Source: Deltaproteobacteria bacterium
GTDB taxonomy: Bacteria; Desulfobacterota; Desulfuromonadia; Geobacterales; Geobacteraceae
Direction: 5' to 3'
Assembly (NCBI GenBank): GCA_021847245.1
Contig: JAJZUC010000005.1
Coordinates: 1-64,000, forward strand
DNA: 64,000 nt
Of the stretch, positions 49,376-61,400 are shown piece by piece (the stretch's first letter is position 1; each line of letters starts with the position of its first letter). A model generated the notes under the pieces. It searched no databases, was not told where the DNA came from, and saw only the letters and a list, made by a program, of their open reading frames with translations. The position numbers were made by a program, and so were the translations under genes.

Positions 49376-49387
49376 CGGGGGCAGGCC

Positions 49388-49903
49388 ATGCGTACACCTT
49401 GCATAAAACGGATTCTGGCAGGTGCCACGTCTCTGGTGATCGGAATGGCGGCTTATCCCGCCCTGGCGGACTCCCATGACGTCGACGCGGGAGCTGCAGT
49501 CAGTAACCAGGAGCTGGATACCATGCGCGGCGGCTATGACCTGGGAAGTGGGGTGCTGATACCATTCGGCATCGACATAAGGAGAGACGTATTCATCGAC
49601 GGCGTGCGTGTGGCGACGAGCACCCTGAATATCCCCATCGGGGGGGCGCCGGGTCAGCAATCGTCAGGCCAGGGGAACGCCACCAGTCCGCTCGTGATTC
49701 AGTCGGGCACCGGCAACAGTGTGTCGCCGGACGTGCTCAAGAACCTCGGGCAAGGGCTTTTCACGTTTATTCAGAACAGCCTCGACAACAAGGTGATCCA
49801 GAATGTGACGCAGATCAACGCCACCCTTAACAGCCTGAGCGTCTACAGGCAGATGAACCTCTCATTTTCGCTGAACCAGCAGCTTATCCATTCAATCCGG
49901 TAA
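49388..49903 (+). CDS. Secreted FapE-like accessory protein (tentative)
   Basis: Signal peptide MRTPCIKRILAGATSLVIGMAAYPALA; SNQELDTMRGGYDLGSG; QN-rich C-terminal half. Confidence 0.6.
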   Translation: MRTPCIKRILAGATSLVIGMAAYPALADSHDVDAGAAVSNQELDTMRGGYDLGSGVLIPFGIDIRRDVFIDGVRVATSTLNIPIGGAPGQQSSGQGNATSPLVIQSGTGNSVSPDVLKNLGQGLFTFIQNSLDNKVIQNVTQINATLNSLSVYRQMNLSFSLNQQLIHSIR

Positions 49904-49920
49904 CTTCAGTGCCAATCGGC

Positions 49921-51099
49921 TCAGAAACTGACCGGGACGCGCAGCGTCAACTGGACATCCGGCGCCGATTCCGTAACACCCACCCCCAGTGACAGGTTGA
50001 GATTGGTATTTTCGAAGAGCTTGTAGGAATAGCCGAACAACAGGGTCCCCACATAGGTATTCTGGATATCGGCAAAAAACTGGTTGTTTATCCTGGTCTT
50101 GCCGATAATGCTGTGGTCGTAGCCGATACTGAACGACGCCTTTTCGTTTATTGCCAGTCCCATCCCGAAATTGAATTCAACCACATCTCCCGGATCGATG
50201 GTTCCGAAATCCCGTCCGTTAACCACGCCAACGTTGCGCTCAATATTCCACGTGTAGCTGACGCCGCCGAAGAACACCGCCGGGTCTGAAGGGAAAATGG
50301 CGGTCAATCCTCCCTGGACCGCCCAGAAGCCTGAACCGCGGGGGAGCTCCGTCTGCAGGTTGGTGGCGGGATCTATCGGCACCTCGAAACCGTTCTTGCC
50401 GGTGGGGGCCTTGGCCCGCAGGCTTGCCGTGAAGAAAGGACCGGTGCTGGGCTGGTTCAGCTGGTAGCGCAAACCGAACTCCACGTCACCGATGCCGTTG
50501 CCTTCCGCATCGAAGACACTCTCTCTGTCGTTTTGTTGTTGAGTGAAGGGTCGGGTAGTTGATGTCTCTGACTGGTAGACGTAGGGGACTCTCGCTTCGA
50601 CTTCGAACCGGTTCGTGAGCCCATAGCGGGCGGCCAGGGCGGTAACGTAGGTGTGGCGGGTGACGCTCCGAACGTCGATGAGGCCGATGGTTACCGCTGG
50701 AATGTAGGTATAGCCGATGAGGGCGATCCGTCTGGTTGAAGAGAGCGAATACTGAAAGGACGGTTCCAGCACCAAGGTTCCCCGTGGGGTCAGGATCCCC
50801 GGCTGCTCGAAGATGGGAGCGATTTCAGGGGGTTTTGCTTCGGGGGACGGTTCCGGCGGACGCCCGACCGGCTGCGTTGCCGCCGATTTCTCTTTCGGTG
50901 TGACTTGCTGCTGTGCTGGCTGGCTTTCTTTCTGTCCGCTTTTTTTCGGGGTTGGTTTTCCGGTTTGGGGTTCCTTGGCCGGCGTGGTGGTTTCAGAAGC
51001 AGGTGGGGCGGGTGTGGGATCACCGTGGGCGGTTGTGATTGTCAGTAGAGTGGTAGCCACACAGAGGCAGGTCAAGACTCTGAAACGGTTTGCAGCCAT
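49921..51099 (-). CDS. FapF-like outer-membrane beta-barrel protein
   Basis: Signal peptide; Pro/Lys-rich linker; EQPGILTPRGTLVLEPSFQYSLSSTRRIALIGYTYIPAVTIGLIDVRSV; amphipathic strands ending ...VQLTLRVPVSF with terminal F. Confidence 0.78.
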   Translation of the reverse strand: MAANRFRVLTCLCVATTLLTITTAHGDPTPAPPASETTTPAKEPQTGKPTPKKSGQKESQPAQQQVTPKEKSAATQPVGRPPEPSPEAKPPEIAPIFEQPGILTPRGTLVLEPSFQYSLSSTRRIALIGYTYIPAVTIGLIDVRSVTRHTYVTALAARYGLTNRFEVEARVPYVYQSETSTTRPFTQQQNDRESVFDAEGNGIGDVEFGLRYQLNQPSTGPFFTASLRAKAPTGKNGFEVPIDPATNLQTELPRGSGFWAVQGGLTAIFPSDPAVFFGGVSYTWNIERNVGVVNGRDFGTIDPGDVVEFNFGMGLAINEKASFSIGYDHSIIGKTRINNQFFADIQNTYVGTLLFGYSYKLFENTNLNLSLGVGVTESAPDVQLTLRVPVSF

Positions 51100-51275
51100 A
51101 AAATTTATCCCCCTGAGGTTTGATTGAATTACACGGAAAATAATTAGCATCGATTAAAAGCATCGATGGCACCGAATAAACACCAGCCGGTACCTTTTGT
51201 CAATCTCTATAACAGTGTTTTTGTTTTTGGAAGGTCTTGCCTTGAATTCGACCGGTGCGGGAATCTTTAGCCAAA

Positions 51276-52616
51276 TTACGCACTTATCCCGAACTTGTTC
51301 ATCAACCGGTAGAGGGTTACCCGCGATACGCCAAGTTGCCGCGCAGCTTCCGATACGTTGTTCATGGTGCGTTGCAGGCTGGCCCTGATCGCCTCGCATT
51401 CGGCCTTCTCCCGTGCGCTGTCCAAAGACAAGACCCTTCCTGCCGTATCGGGATTGTCCAGGCCGAGATCCGCTGCGGTGATCAGCCGGCCCTCACACAT
51501 TACCGAGGCCCGCTTCACGCGGTTGATCAATTCACGCACGTTCCCCGGCCACGGGTGACTATACATGGCGCGTAACGCCCTTTTGCTGAAACCCCTTGCG
51601 GCGAGCTTTTCCTTGCGTGCAAACTCTTTCAGGCAGGTATGGGCGAGCAATTCTATGTCCCGTTCCCGTTCCCGCAAAGGAGGCATTTTGAGACGCAGCA
51701 CGTTGAGCCGATAATAGAGGTCTTCGCGAAAGCGCCCATCCTTCACGGCCTGTTCGATGTCTACGTTGGTGGCGGCTATCACCCGGGCATCAACGGGGAT
51801 GACCCGGTTCGATCCGATACGTTCCACGGTTTTTTCCTGCAAGAAGCGCAGCAGGTTGACCTGAAGCTCCAGTGGGAGCTCGCCGATTTCATCGAGGAAA
51901 ACGGTCCCCCGCGCCGCTGCCTCGATCCGGCCGATCTTGCGCTGAAAGGCGCCGGTAAAGGCCCCTTTTTCGTGGCCGAACAGCTCGCTCTGGATCAGCG
52001 GAGTCGGCAAGGCGCCACAATTGACCGCAACAAACGGCCATTGCCGACGCGGGGAGTGAGAATGTATGGCCTGCGCCACCAGCTCCTTTCCGGTGCCGCT
52101 CTCGCCGGTAATAAGGATCGGAGAGTCCGAGCCCTGCATCTTGCACATGTTCTGGTAGAGCTCCTGCATGCTGCTGCTTGTCCCCACCATCCGATGACCG
52201 CCGGCATTCCTGTTCGGTGAGTCGAGCCGGCTCTTCAGTGCGGCTTTGCCGTAGGCATGTCCGAGGGTAACCACCAGGCGCATCGGATCCACCGGGAGGG
52301 TATGGAAGTCGTGGAAATTTTCCATGACAAACCTGCCGGCTTCCGGCGTCTGCAGACCGGCGGCCGGGACGAGTGCTACCCACTCCATGGTGTCTCTGGA
52401 CAGGATGACGTCCTCGATCGTTTCAAGAGTGCTTTCATGGAAATCGGCACAGTGGACGAGACCTACGTGCAGGTTCCCTTTTCCGATCGCGGCCTTGGCG
52501 TCGACACTGTTTGTCGCCATCCGCAGGTCCCAGCCTTGCGACTCGAGTACCCCGGCAGGAAGATGAGGCCGTTCATCCAGGCTCAGTATGAGTATTTCCC
52601 GCCTTGTCACCATCAA
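51276..52616 (-). CDS. Sigma-54-dependent transcriptional activator with degenerate receiver-like N-terminus
   Basis: [35 protein letters not shown] (GAFTGA), [14 protein letters not shown]-terminal Fis [28 protein letters not shown]. Confidence 0.95.
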   Translation of the reverse strand: MMVTRREILILSLDERPHLPAGVLESQGWDLRMATNSVDAKAAIGKGNLHVGLVHCADFHESTLETIEDVILSRDTMEWVALVPAAGLQTPEAGRFVMENFHDFHTLPVDPMRLVVTLGHAYGKAALKSRLDSPNRNAGGHRMVGTSSSMQELYQNMCKMQGSDSPILITGESGTGKELVAQAIHSHSPRRQWPFVAVNCGALPTPLIQSELFGHEKGAFTGAFQRKIGRIEAAARGTVFLDEIGELPLELQVNLLRFLQEKTVERIGSNRVIPVDARVIAATNVDIEQAVKDGRFREDLYYRLNVLRLKMPPLRERERDIELLAHTCLKEFARKEKLAARGFSKRALRAMYSHPWPGNVRELINRVKRASVMCEGRLITAADLGLDNPDTAGRVLSLDSAREKAECEAIRASLQRTMNNVSEAARQLGVSRVTLYRLMNKFGISA

Positions 52617-52638
52617 CCTCAGAGTAAATCGGGTTTTT

Positions 52639-54039
52639 CTACAGGGTGATCAATTTCAGCGCCAGTTTGAGAATTATCAGCACGTCCCCGATGGTTATCC
52701 TCCCGTCGGGTAGGGGGGTGCCGTTTGTCATGGGAGAAACGTCTCCGTACAGGATATCGTCGGCGGTCGGCATGGCGAGACCCGTGCTGATTTTCAGTGC
52801 CCTGATGACGTCCAACATGTCCACTTTGTCATCTTTCGTGATATCGCCGACTTTCCCCTGTGCAACGTGAATGATGTTGCGCGGCACGCTCGCCGAGTTG
52901 CCCGCCTCGTCGGACGCCGTGACGGTCACGTGGTAGAGCTTGTCCTCGGTGAAGGTCACATCCTGCTCGAAGCCCTGCCCCGACGTGAGATCCTTGAACA
53001 CGTTGAGGACGGTCCCATCACGGGCAACGGTTACGGAGACTTTGGTCAGGGCGTCGGATACCGTACCTGTGATCCTGATGGTTGGCTGGGCGCTCCTTAT
53101 GTCCTGCAGGGGGTAGGTCAGCTCCAGGGACGGAGCCTGGTCGTCATAGGTGATGGTGCGTTTCTGGGAGGTGCCGGCATTTCCGACCGAGTCGGTGGCG
53201 CTTATCTCGATGGTATTGATGCCGTTGGCAAGGTTTGCGGTTACAGTGAAGTTGTTGCCGCTCGGAGATGAAAGCTGGGGCGCGCCGCCGTTTACCCGCA
53301 TCTCCACCGTGGCGGTTTCGTCAACCGTTCCCGTGACATCCACGGATGACTTTGATGTCACGCTGTTGTCCGCCGGGGATGTGATCACAAGCGTAGGGGG
53401 GGTCAGGTCGAGGGTGACGGTTCTCCGGTTGCTGCTCCAGTTGCCGGCTCGGTCCGTTGCGACGGTCGTTATGGCATTTGCACCGGCATTCAGCTGCAGC
53501 GGATAACTGAACGAGCCATTGGTATTGACCCCGACACCGGCGCCGTTGATGGTGAGGCTCTTGACGCCGTTTTCGTCGCTTACCGATCCCGCGATGTTAA
53601 GGGTCGGATTTCCGGTGACTGCGCCGTCGGTGAGGGTGGATAGTAATAATTCCGGCGCCTTGGTGTCCACCGTCCATTGACTGGTGGAGGCGTCTGCATC
53701 GGCTTGCCAGACGCCGGAACTGTCCCTGCCGACCACGTAGATGGTGTGGGGACCGTCGGGAATATTTGCAAGGGGTACCGCCTCGCTCACCGGGGTAATG
53801 GCCGATTTGGTTCCCGGTTTCCAGTAATCGAGCCAGTATTGGTAGGCGACGATATCGTAGCCGCTTACCGTAATGGTGGCGCTGGTCAGACGGGTAGGGC
53901 TCTGGGGAGCGCCGGTGATTTCGGCCATGGGCGCCCCTTGGGCCTCCAGCGCGTAAAGGAGACAGAAGCCGGTGACAGAAAGTGCGGACCGCAGTAATCG
54001 TAATAGCTTGCTCATTGGTCTTGACATTTTGCCCTCCAT
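52639..54039 (-). CDS. Secreted Ig-like repeat protein with C-terminal dockerin-like domain
   Basis: Signal peptide; Big-type repeats; C-terminus GDITKDDKVDMLDVIRALKISTGL...GDVSPMTNGTPLPDGRITIGDVLIILKLALKLITL. Confidence 0.8.
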   Translation of the reverse strand: MEGKMSRPMSKLLRLLRSALSVTGFCLLYALEAQGAPMAEITGAPQSPTRLTSATITVSGYDIVAYQYWLDYWKPGTKSAITPVSEAVPLANIPDGPHTIYVVGRDSSGVWQADADASTSQWTVDTKAPELLLSTLTDGAVTGNPTLNIAGSVSDENGVKSLTINGAGVGVNTNGSFSYPLQLNAGANAITTVATDRAGNWSSNRRTVTLDLTPPTLVITSPADNSVTSKSSVDVTGTVDETATVEMRVNGGAPQLSSPSGNNFTVTANLANGINTIEISATDSVGNAGTSQKRTITYDDQAPSLELTYPLQDIRSAQPTIRITGTVSDALTKVSVTVARDGTVLNVFKDLTSGQGFEQDVTFTEDKLYHVTVTASDEAGNSASVPRNIIHVAQGKVGDITKDDKVDMLDVIRALKISTGLAMPTADDILYGDVSPMTNGTPLPDGRITIGDVLIILKLALKLITL

Positions 54040-54095
54040 GGCAGAAATGCCTCCGATCGGGGCCCTCGGGAAGGGCCGTGATTTCGGAAGTCCAT

Positions 54096-55382
54096 CTATT
54101 CCGTCACCGTTGCGTTTATGAATTTGCCGTTTGGGCCGTCGTTAGACGGGGTCGATCCGCCGTTATTCGGATCGTACAGGGCCGCATCGAACGAGACGAT
54201 CTTGAAATCGGAGATGGGGGGTGGTGTCCCCGCCGGGACGTCGCACTTGATCGTCAACAGCTCGCCAATCCCGAAACTCCCCGACACCATTCCCACCGTT
54301 ACCCGCCCCCTGGCCGTATCCGATGGGGGGATGTAATTTCCCATCGGGTAAATCCCCTGCGGAAGCGTCGCGGAGGTGGTCACCACCCCGCTCAGGGTTT
54401 GGTACGCCTCTCCGGAAAAGTCTGCCTTCAGCGTTACCCCTTGCGGCAATTCCACTGTCACCACAAACCCGCCGAAGGAGAAACCGGGGGGTGGTTCTCC
54501 GGTGGTTGTCACCTTGACGGTCCTGGTTGTTCCCCCTGCGTTGGCCAGGTTGGTCAGTCTGATATCTTTCACAACGGTCGGATTCCTGTCCGATGCCAGG
54601 AACTCCTTCAAGGCGGTCTGAAAGGCCGCGGCGTTCTCGGCGGACATGGCGCCGTCGTCGGCCAGATCGGTGGCCAGGGTGGTCAATACGTCGGACAGCT
54701 TACCGTTCTTGGCCAGCTGGGAGATGGCTGCCAGCGCCAGGGTGTAATCTTTCTGCGCCTGGTCAGTACCCGATTTCAGGAATTCGTCGCCAGTGAGTGC
54801 CACAGGTTGCGTCGCAATGATATCCACCTTGAAGAGGTCCGAAATCAGGGCATTTGCGCTGTTGACCTTGTCCGCGGTAAGGGTGCCGCTTCCCTTGGTG
54901 GCAATTTGCGCCGCAAGCTCCGTCAGGGGGGTGACTGCCACCTTCATTTTATCGGTGGGATTGGCAATGAGCGCCCGTAGCGGTTCCTCCGTGGTCACAG
55001 TCTTGTCCACAGCGGTGGCCTCATCGGTGTACGTGCCGGTGGCCTCTATCTCCACCACACCGCTGTAGGAACCGTTGAAGGTTTTGGTGGAGCTGATGTG
55101 CGTAGAGTAATTCCCGAAGGAGTTGATCCTGATCGGCTCCTTCTCCGGTATCGAAATTTCTTGTCTGGTCCTGTCGGGATTCACGGCATAGACCTTGACG
55201 TACCCGTCCTTGAAGAGCCCCTTCGAGACAACGCCGCTTATTTTGGTATCGGTATCCGTCGGATTGGTCTGCTCGGTTGTCGATCCGCCGCCGCTGAACC
55301 CGCCGAACCCGCAACCGCATATGTTTGTTGTCACGAGGATAAGTATCAGCCAGAAGAATGTCTTTGCTTTCATAACGGGCAC
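54096..55382 (-). CDS. Lipoprotein with a C-terminal cohesin-like domain (tentative)
   Basis: Lipobox-like TNICGCGF; FGGFVVTVELPQGVTLKADF...GRVTVGMVSGSFGIGELLTIKCDVPAGTPPPISDFKIVSFDAALYDPNNGG. Confidence 0.65.
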   Translation of the reverse strand: MPVMKAKTFFWLILILVTTNICGCGFGGFSGGGSTTEQTNPTDTDTKISGVVSKGLFKDGYVKVYAVNPDRTRQEISIPEKEPIRINSFGNYSTHISSTKTFNGSYSGVVEIEATGTYTDEATAVDKTVTTEEPLRALIANPTDKMKVAVTPLTELAAQIATKGSGTLTADKVNSANALISDLFKVDIIATQPVALTGDEFLKSGTDQAQKDYTLALAAISQLAKNGKLSDVLTTLATDLADDGAMSAENAAAFQTALKEFLASDRNPTVVKDIRLTNLANAGGTTRTVKVTTTGEPPPGFSFGGFVVTVELPQGVTLKADFSGEAYQTLSGVVTTSATLPQGIYPMGNYIPPSDTARGRVTVGMVSGSFGIGELLTIKCDVPAGTPPPISDFKIVSFDAALYDPNNGGSTPSNDGPNGKFINATVTE

Positions 55383-55423
55383 CTCATGATGTCCAACCCC
55401 TTCAAATCGCTGTTACTGCATGG

Positions 55424-58400
55424 TTACTGTTGAATGATTTTCAACCACTTTTTCAGGATTACCAGTGTGTCACTTATGTCGATCTTGCCGTCGGGAACGG
55501 ATATGCCGTTAACGAACGGCGAGACGTCGCCGACGATCAGGTCACCCTCCGTCGGCTGTCTGAGACCCACGGCAATCCTCAATGCAATGAGAACGTCGAG
55601 GACGGAGAGTTGGCCATCGGCGTTGAGATCGCCGCTTGGCGGGTCTGCCCAAGTGATGTTCCGTGGGACGCTGCTCTCGTTCCCCGCTTCGTCCGTTGCT
55701 TTGACGATTACGTGATAGATGAGGCCTTTTGTCGGGAAAATCAGCTTCTGTTCGAAAGTCTGCCCGGAACCGTCGTTTACCAGCGGAGGCGGGTCGAGTG
55801 GTTCGCCGTTGCGGGTGATGCTGACGGTGACATTGGTCAGGGCATCGGCCACTCTGCCCTTGATCGTCAGGTACCCGTCCGGGATCCTTATGTCCTTCGG
55901 GGGGTAGGTGATCTCCAGGGACGGCTTCTGGTCGTCAAAGATGACGACCTGGCTGTACGAGCCCTTGCTTCCGGCCAGGTCGGTGACGGTGAGCACGATG
56001 TTGTTGCACCCCTCAACCAGCGGGACCGAAGCGGTGAAATGTGTATCGGTCATTTCCGCAAGCTGGGTGGAACGGAGCACCGACTCCGTCTGGCAGTCGT
56101 AAACCGAGACCTCGATCTGCCCGATGGCGCTGGCAGGTTTACTCATGGTGCCGGTAACATCCACTGGAGACTTTGCAATCTTGCTGTCGGCCGCCGGGGA
56201 GATATCGGAAAGCGTGGTGCCGTTCGGATCGTAGGTGATGTTTCTGGTAAAGCGGGGGGTGCTCTCATTCCCCGCGCGATCGGTGGCTATGATGGTGATC
56301 CGGTTCGCCCCGAGGCTCAGTTTCGGGATGTTGTGCCTGTAATCGCCGTTTGCCTCGATCCCGTTCCCCGGCGTCAACTCGGCCGAGTAGTACATATTGT
56401 TGCCGCTGTCAGAGGCTGAAATGACCAGAGTCCGGATGCCGTTTAGGTCGCCGGCGTTTCCGCTGACGTTGAGATCTTCCTTGTTGGTGAACGAGTCGGG
56501 TTGGAGCATTGTTACGTTCAGGGTCGGCGGCGTCGTGTCTATGACAATGGCCAGAGTGCCGCTTGCCGACCAGTTCCCCGCCGTGTCGCGTTCCTGCACG
56601 TAGAGGGTGTGGGTTCCCTCGCTCAGTGACGCGGCCGGTGTAAAGGTCGTGGCGGCGGTCTCTGTCGCCCCGGTGGCGAGATCGGCGTCGTCAAGCCTGA
56701 AGCGGAAGGTCCCGTTGCCACTTTCGTCCGAGGTCCAGCTCCAGGTCGGTCTGGTATTGTTGGTCGGCGATGGTCCCGCGACTGCGGGAGCGGCCGGCGC
56801 GGTGGTGTCCACGACAATGGTGAAACTGCCGGTTGCCGACCAGTTCCCCGCCGCGTCCCGTTCCTGGACGTAGAGGGTGTGGGTTGCCTCGCTCAGCACA
56901 TCGGTCGGGGTGAAAGATGTTGCCGTGGTTTCCGTCGCCCCGGTGGAGAGATCGGCGTCGTCGAGCTTGTAGCGGAAAGTTCCGTTCCCGCCATTGCCCC
57001 CCGAGCTCCAGCTCCACGTCGGGGTGGTGCTGTTGGTCGGCGTCGTGCCTGAGACCGTCGTTGCGCCTGGGGCCGTGGTATCCACGACTATGGTGAGGGT
57101 GCCGCTTGCGGACCAGTTCGCCGCCGCGTCCCGCTCCTGCACGTAGAGCGTATGGCTTCCATCGTTCAGCGCGTTGGCCGGAGTGAAGGTCGTGGCGGTG
57201 GTTTCCATTGCACCGGTCGAAAGATCGGCATTGTCGAGCCTGTAACGGAAATACCCGTTGCCCCCGTTTCCTCCCGAGGTCCAGCTCCAGGCAGGCGTTG
57301 CCGTGTTGCTCGGCGTCGTGCCGCTCACTGCCGGCGCGGCCGGCGCACTCCTGTCTATCACCAGCGGTCCGTCACTGGAGGCAAAGACCGCTGTCTTCCC
57401 GTCTTCTATCCTGGCATAGACGTAATAGGCTCCGTCCGGCAGGGTTGACGTATCCCAGGAGTAACTGGTCTTCCCCAAGACGATGCCGGAAACTATCTGC
57501 GTTACGTTCTGGCTGCCGTCGTAAACAAATTTTTCATTACCGTAATAAAGGGTGATCTGGGCGGCCGGGCTGTCCGGGTCGGAGGCGTTCCAGGTTATGG
57601 TGTAGCGTGTGGCGTTGGTCGCCGGTTCGGCTGCGCCCGGAGCAGTCAGTGTGATGCTCGGCGGCTGGTTGACCCCCTGGTTCTTGACCGTGAACGAGCT
57701 TGTCGCCATCCACGTGCTGTAATAGCCGTGCTCGTCCTTGGCCTTGGCTCTCCAGTAGTATCGGGTGTTGTCGGCAAGAGGCGTGTTGTCGGCAACCTTC
57801 CAGCTCGTTCCCGGGACTTCTGCACCGGCCACGAATGTCTTGAGGGTGCTGTCGCTGTAAATCTCGAAGTTGCAGGAGATGGCATCGTGGTCCACATCGG
57901 TGGTGCTGACGGTAAGAGTAGGCGTAGTGGAAGTCACCTCGCCGTTGTCGGAGGGAGCGACAATGGTCGGCACGTTAGGGGCCTCATTCTGCAGGTTGAC
58001 GAAAAACTGGGCGCTCATCCACGGACCGTCGGCCTGGCCGTCGTTTGCCTTCACTCGCCAGTACCAGACGGAGTTGTCGGTGAGAGGTTTGGCAACCGCC
58101 CAGCTCGTTGTCCCCGCCCCCTCGGCGATAATGGGTGAAGTCTGCTTGTTGGGACTGTCGAAGGTGTTGACGGTGTCGATCTCGAAAGCGTAGCTCAGGG
58201 TGTCCCTGTCCGCGTCGGTGGCGTTGTTGACCTTCAGGGTCGGGGTTAGCGTAACGACTTCATTCAAGTTGTACGTCCCGTTTGGCGGTGTATTGACCGT
58301 CGGAGCGGTCGGGGCGTCGTTGGCGGTGTTCGTGAAGAAGGCGGCGCTCACCCAGTTGCTGGTTGCCCCGTGCTGGTCAACAGCCCTGCTTCTCCAGTAG

Positions 58401-61400
58401 TATTGGGTGTTGTCGGCAAGTTTCCCTGCAGGAACTGTCCATGGCGTACTTCCGTCATTCCCCTGCGCAATCCCGGAGGCATTCGCCGCGATGTTCGCGA
58501 AGCCGCTGTCTGTTGCCACGACAAATTCGTAGGTGATGGTGTCTTCATCCATGTCGGCTGCGTTGGTGACGGTGAGGGGAGGGGTCAGCGTCGACACCAC
58601 GGTATTGTCGCCCGGCGAGCTGATTCCCGGATCGGTGGGCTTGTCGTTCGCAGTGTTGACGAAGAAGCTGGCCGTGGGCATGTCGCCGCTGTTCCTGTAT
58701 CCGTCATTTGCCCTGCATCTCCAGTAATACAGGGTGTTGTCGACAAGCTTGCCGGATGGAATCGTCCAGGAGGCGACCCCGCCGCTGGCGGCAATCCCGC
58801 TCTGAGAGGCTGAGACTGTGCTGAAATCGTTTGCCGTGCTGATCTCGAAGATATAGGTGACCGGATCGTTGTCCGGGTCGGTTGAAGCGTTTACCTTGAG
58901 GGTCGGAGTGAGCGAAGTGACTTCGCTGACATTCGCTACCCCGTCGGGCGGTGAATTTAGCGACGGTATGCCCGGCGCGCCGTTGGAATCGGAGGGTCTT
59001 GTAAAGGAAGCGGTCCTCGCGCTGCTGCTCACGGCGTTCCCTGCCGGGTCGGTAATGTTGGCCTTGGCGGTTATGGTGTATTGCGTCCCGATAGCCTGGG
59101 GGCTCGTGGTCAGACGATAGGTGGCGCCGTTCTGCGAGACTTCCGTTACGGCCAGGCCGTTGTCGGCCGTGTAATTCGCCGCAACCGCCGCACCGAGAAC
59201 CGTTTCGCTGAAGGAGACATCCACATGGGTCGAGTCCACATATGACGCCGTGGCGTTCATGGTCGGCGCGGTGGTGTCGACCATTATGGCGAAGCTGCCC
59301 CTGGCCGACCAGTTCCCCGCCGCATCCCGTTCCTGCACGTAGAGGGTGTGACTCCCTTCGGTCAGTCCCGCGCCCGGGGTGAAGGATGTTGCCGTGGTTT
59401 CGGTCGCGCCGGTCGCCAGGTCATTGTCGTCGAGCTTGTAGCGGAAGGTGCCGTTGCCGCCATTACCTCCCGAACTCCAGTTCCAGGTGGGGGTCGTGTC
59501 TTTTGTCGGCGTCGTGCCGGTGACTGTGGGAGCCGCCGGGGCCGTAGTGTCTACAACTATGGCGAAGCTGCCGCTGGCCGACCAGTTGCCGGCCCCATCC
59601 CGCTCCTGGACGTAGAGGGTGTGGGTTCCTTCGCTCTGCGCAATGGAAGGAACAAAGGTGGTAGCCGTGGTTTCGGTCGCGCCGGCTGTCAGGTTGTTGT
59701 CGTCGAGCTTGTAGCGGAAGGTCCCGTTGCCGCCACCTCCGCCGGTACTCCAGCTCCAGGTGGGGGTCGTGTCGTTGATCGGGCTTGTGCCGGTGACTTT
59801 AGGGGCGGTCGGGGCCGTAGTGTCGACGACGATGGCGAAGCTGCCGCTGGTCGACCAGTTCCCGGCCGCGTCCCGTTCCTGGACGTAGAGGGTGTGACTC
59901 CCTTCGTTCTGCGCCGCTGAAGGGGTAAAGGTCGTGGCCGTGGTTTCCGTCGCGCCGGTTGTGAAATTATTGTTGTCGAGCTTGTAGCGGAAGGTGCCGT
60001 TGCCGCCCCCCGAACTCCAGCTCCAGGTGGGGGTCGTGTTGTTGACCGGCGTCGTGCCGGTGACTGTCGGGGCCGCTGGTGCCGAAGTGTCGACTACGAT
60101 GGCGAAGCTGCCGCTGGCCGACCAGTTCCCGGCCGCGTCCCGTTCCTGGACGTAGAGGGTGTGACTCCCTTCGTTCTGCGTCGCGGAAGGGGTAAAGGTC
60201 GTGGCCGTGGTTTCCGTCGCGCCGGTTGTGAAATTATTGTCGTCGAGCTTGTAACGGAAGGTGCCGTTGCCGCCCCCAGAACTCCAGCTCCAGGTGGGGG
60301 TCGTGTCGTTGGTCGGCGTCGTGCCGGTGACTGTCGGGGTTGTCGGGGCCGTGGTGTCGACGACGATGGCGAAGCTGCCGCTGGCGGACCAGTTCCCGGC
60401 CGCGTCCCGCTCTTGCACGTAGAGGGTGTGACTCCCTTCGCTCTGCACATCGGTCGGTGTGAAAGATGTTGCCGCGGTCTCCGTCGCGCCGGTCGCCAGG
60501 TTGCTGTCGTCCAGCTTGTAGCGGTAGGTGCCGTTGCCGCCATTGCCCCCTGAACTCCAGCTCCAGGTGGGTGTCGTGTCGTTGGTCGGCGACGTGCCGG
60601 TGACTTTGGGTGCGGTTGGAGCCGTGGTGTCGACGACGATGGCGAAGCTGCCGCTGGCGGACCAGTTGCCGGCCGCGTCCCGCTCCTGGACGTAAAAAGT
60701 GTGGGTTCCCTGGCTCTGTTCCGAGGTAGGGGTAAAGGTCGTAGCCGTGGTTTCGGTCGCGCCGGTCGCCAGGTTGTTGTCGTCCAGCTTGTAGCGGTAG
60801 GTGCCGTTGCCGCCTCCGCCTCCCGAACTCCAACTCCAGGTGGGGGTGGTGTCGTTGGTCGGCGTCGTGCCGGTAACTGTCGGTGCCGTTGGTGCGGTGG
60901 TATCCACGTCGATGGCGAAGCTGCCGGTTGTCGACCAGTTCCCCGCTGCATTCCGCTCCTGGACGTAGAGGGTGTGGGTTCCCGGGCTCTGCGCCGAGGT
61001 CGGGGTAAAGGTCGTGGCCGTGGTCTCCGTCGTGCCAGTCGCCAGGTTGCTGTCGTCCAGCTTGTAGCGATAGGTGCCGTTGCCGCCGCCTCCGCCGCTA
61101 CTCCAGCTCCAGGTGGGTGTCGTGTCGTTGGTTGGCGACGTGCCGGTGACTGTCGGGGCGGTTGGGGCTGTGGTGTCCACGACGATGGCGAAGCTGCCGC
61201 TCGCGGACCAGCTTCCGGCCGCGTCCCGCTCCTGGACGTAAAGAGTGTGGGTTCCCGGGCTCTGCTCCGAGGTCGGGGTAAAGGTCGTGGCCGTGGTCTC
61301 CGTCGCGCCGGTCGCCAGATTGTTGTCGTCCAGCTTGTAGCGATAGGTGCCGTTGCCGCCGCCGCCGCTACTCCAGCTCCAGGTGGGTGTCGTGTCGTTG

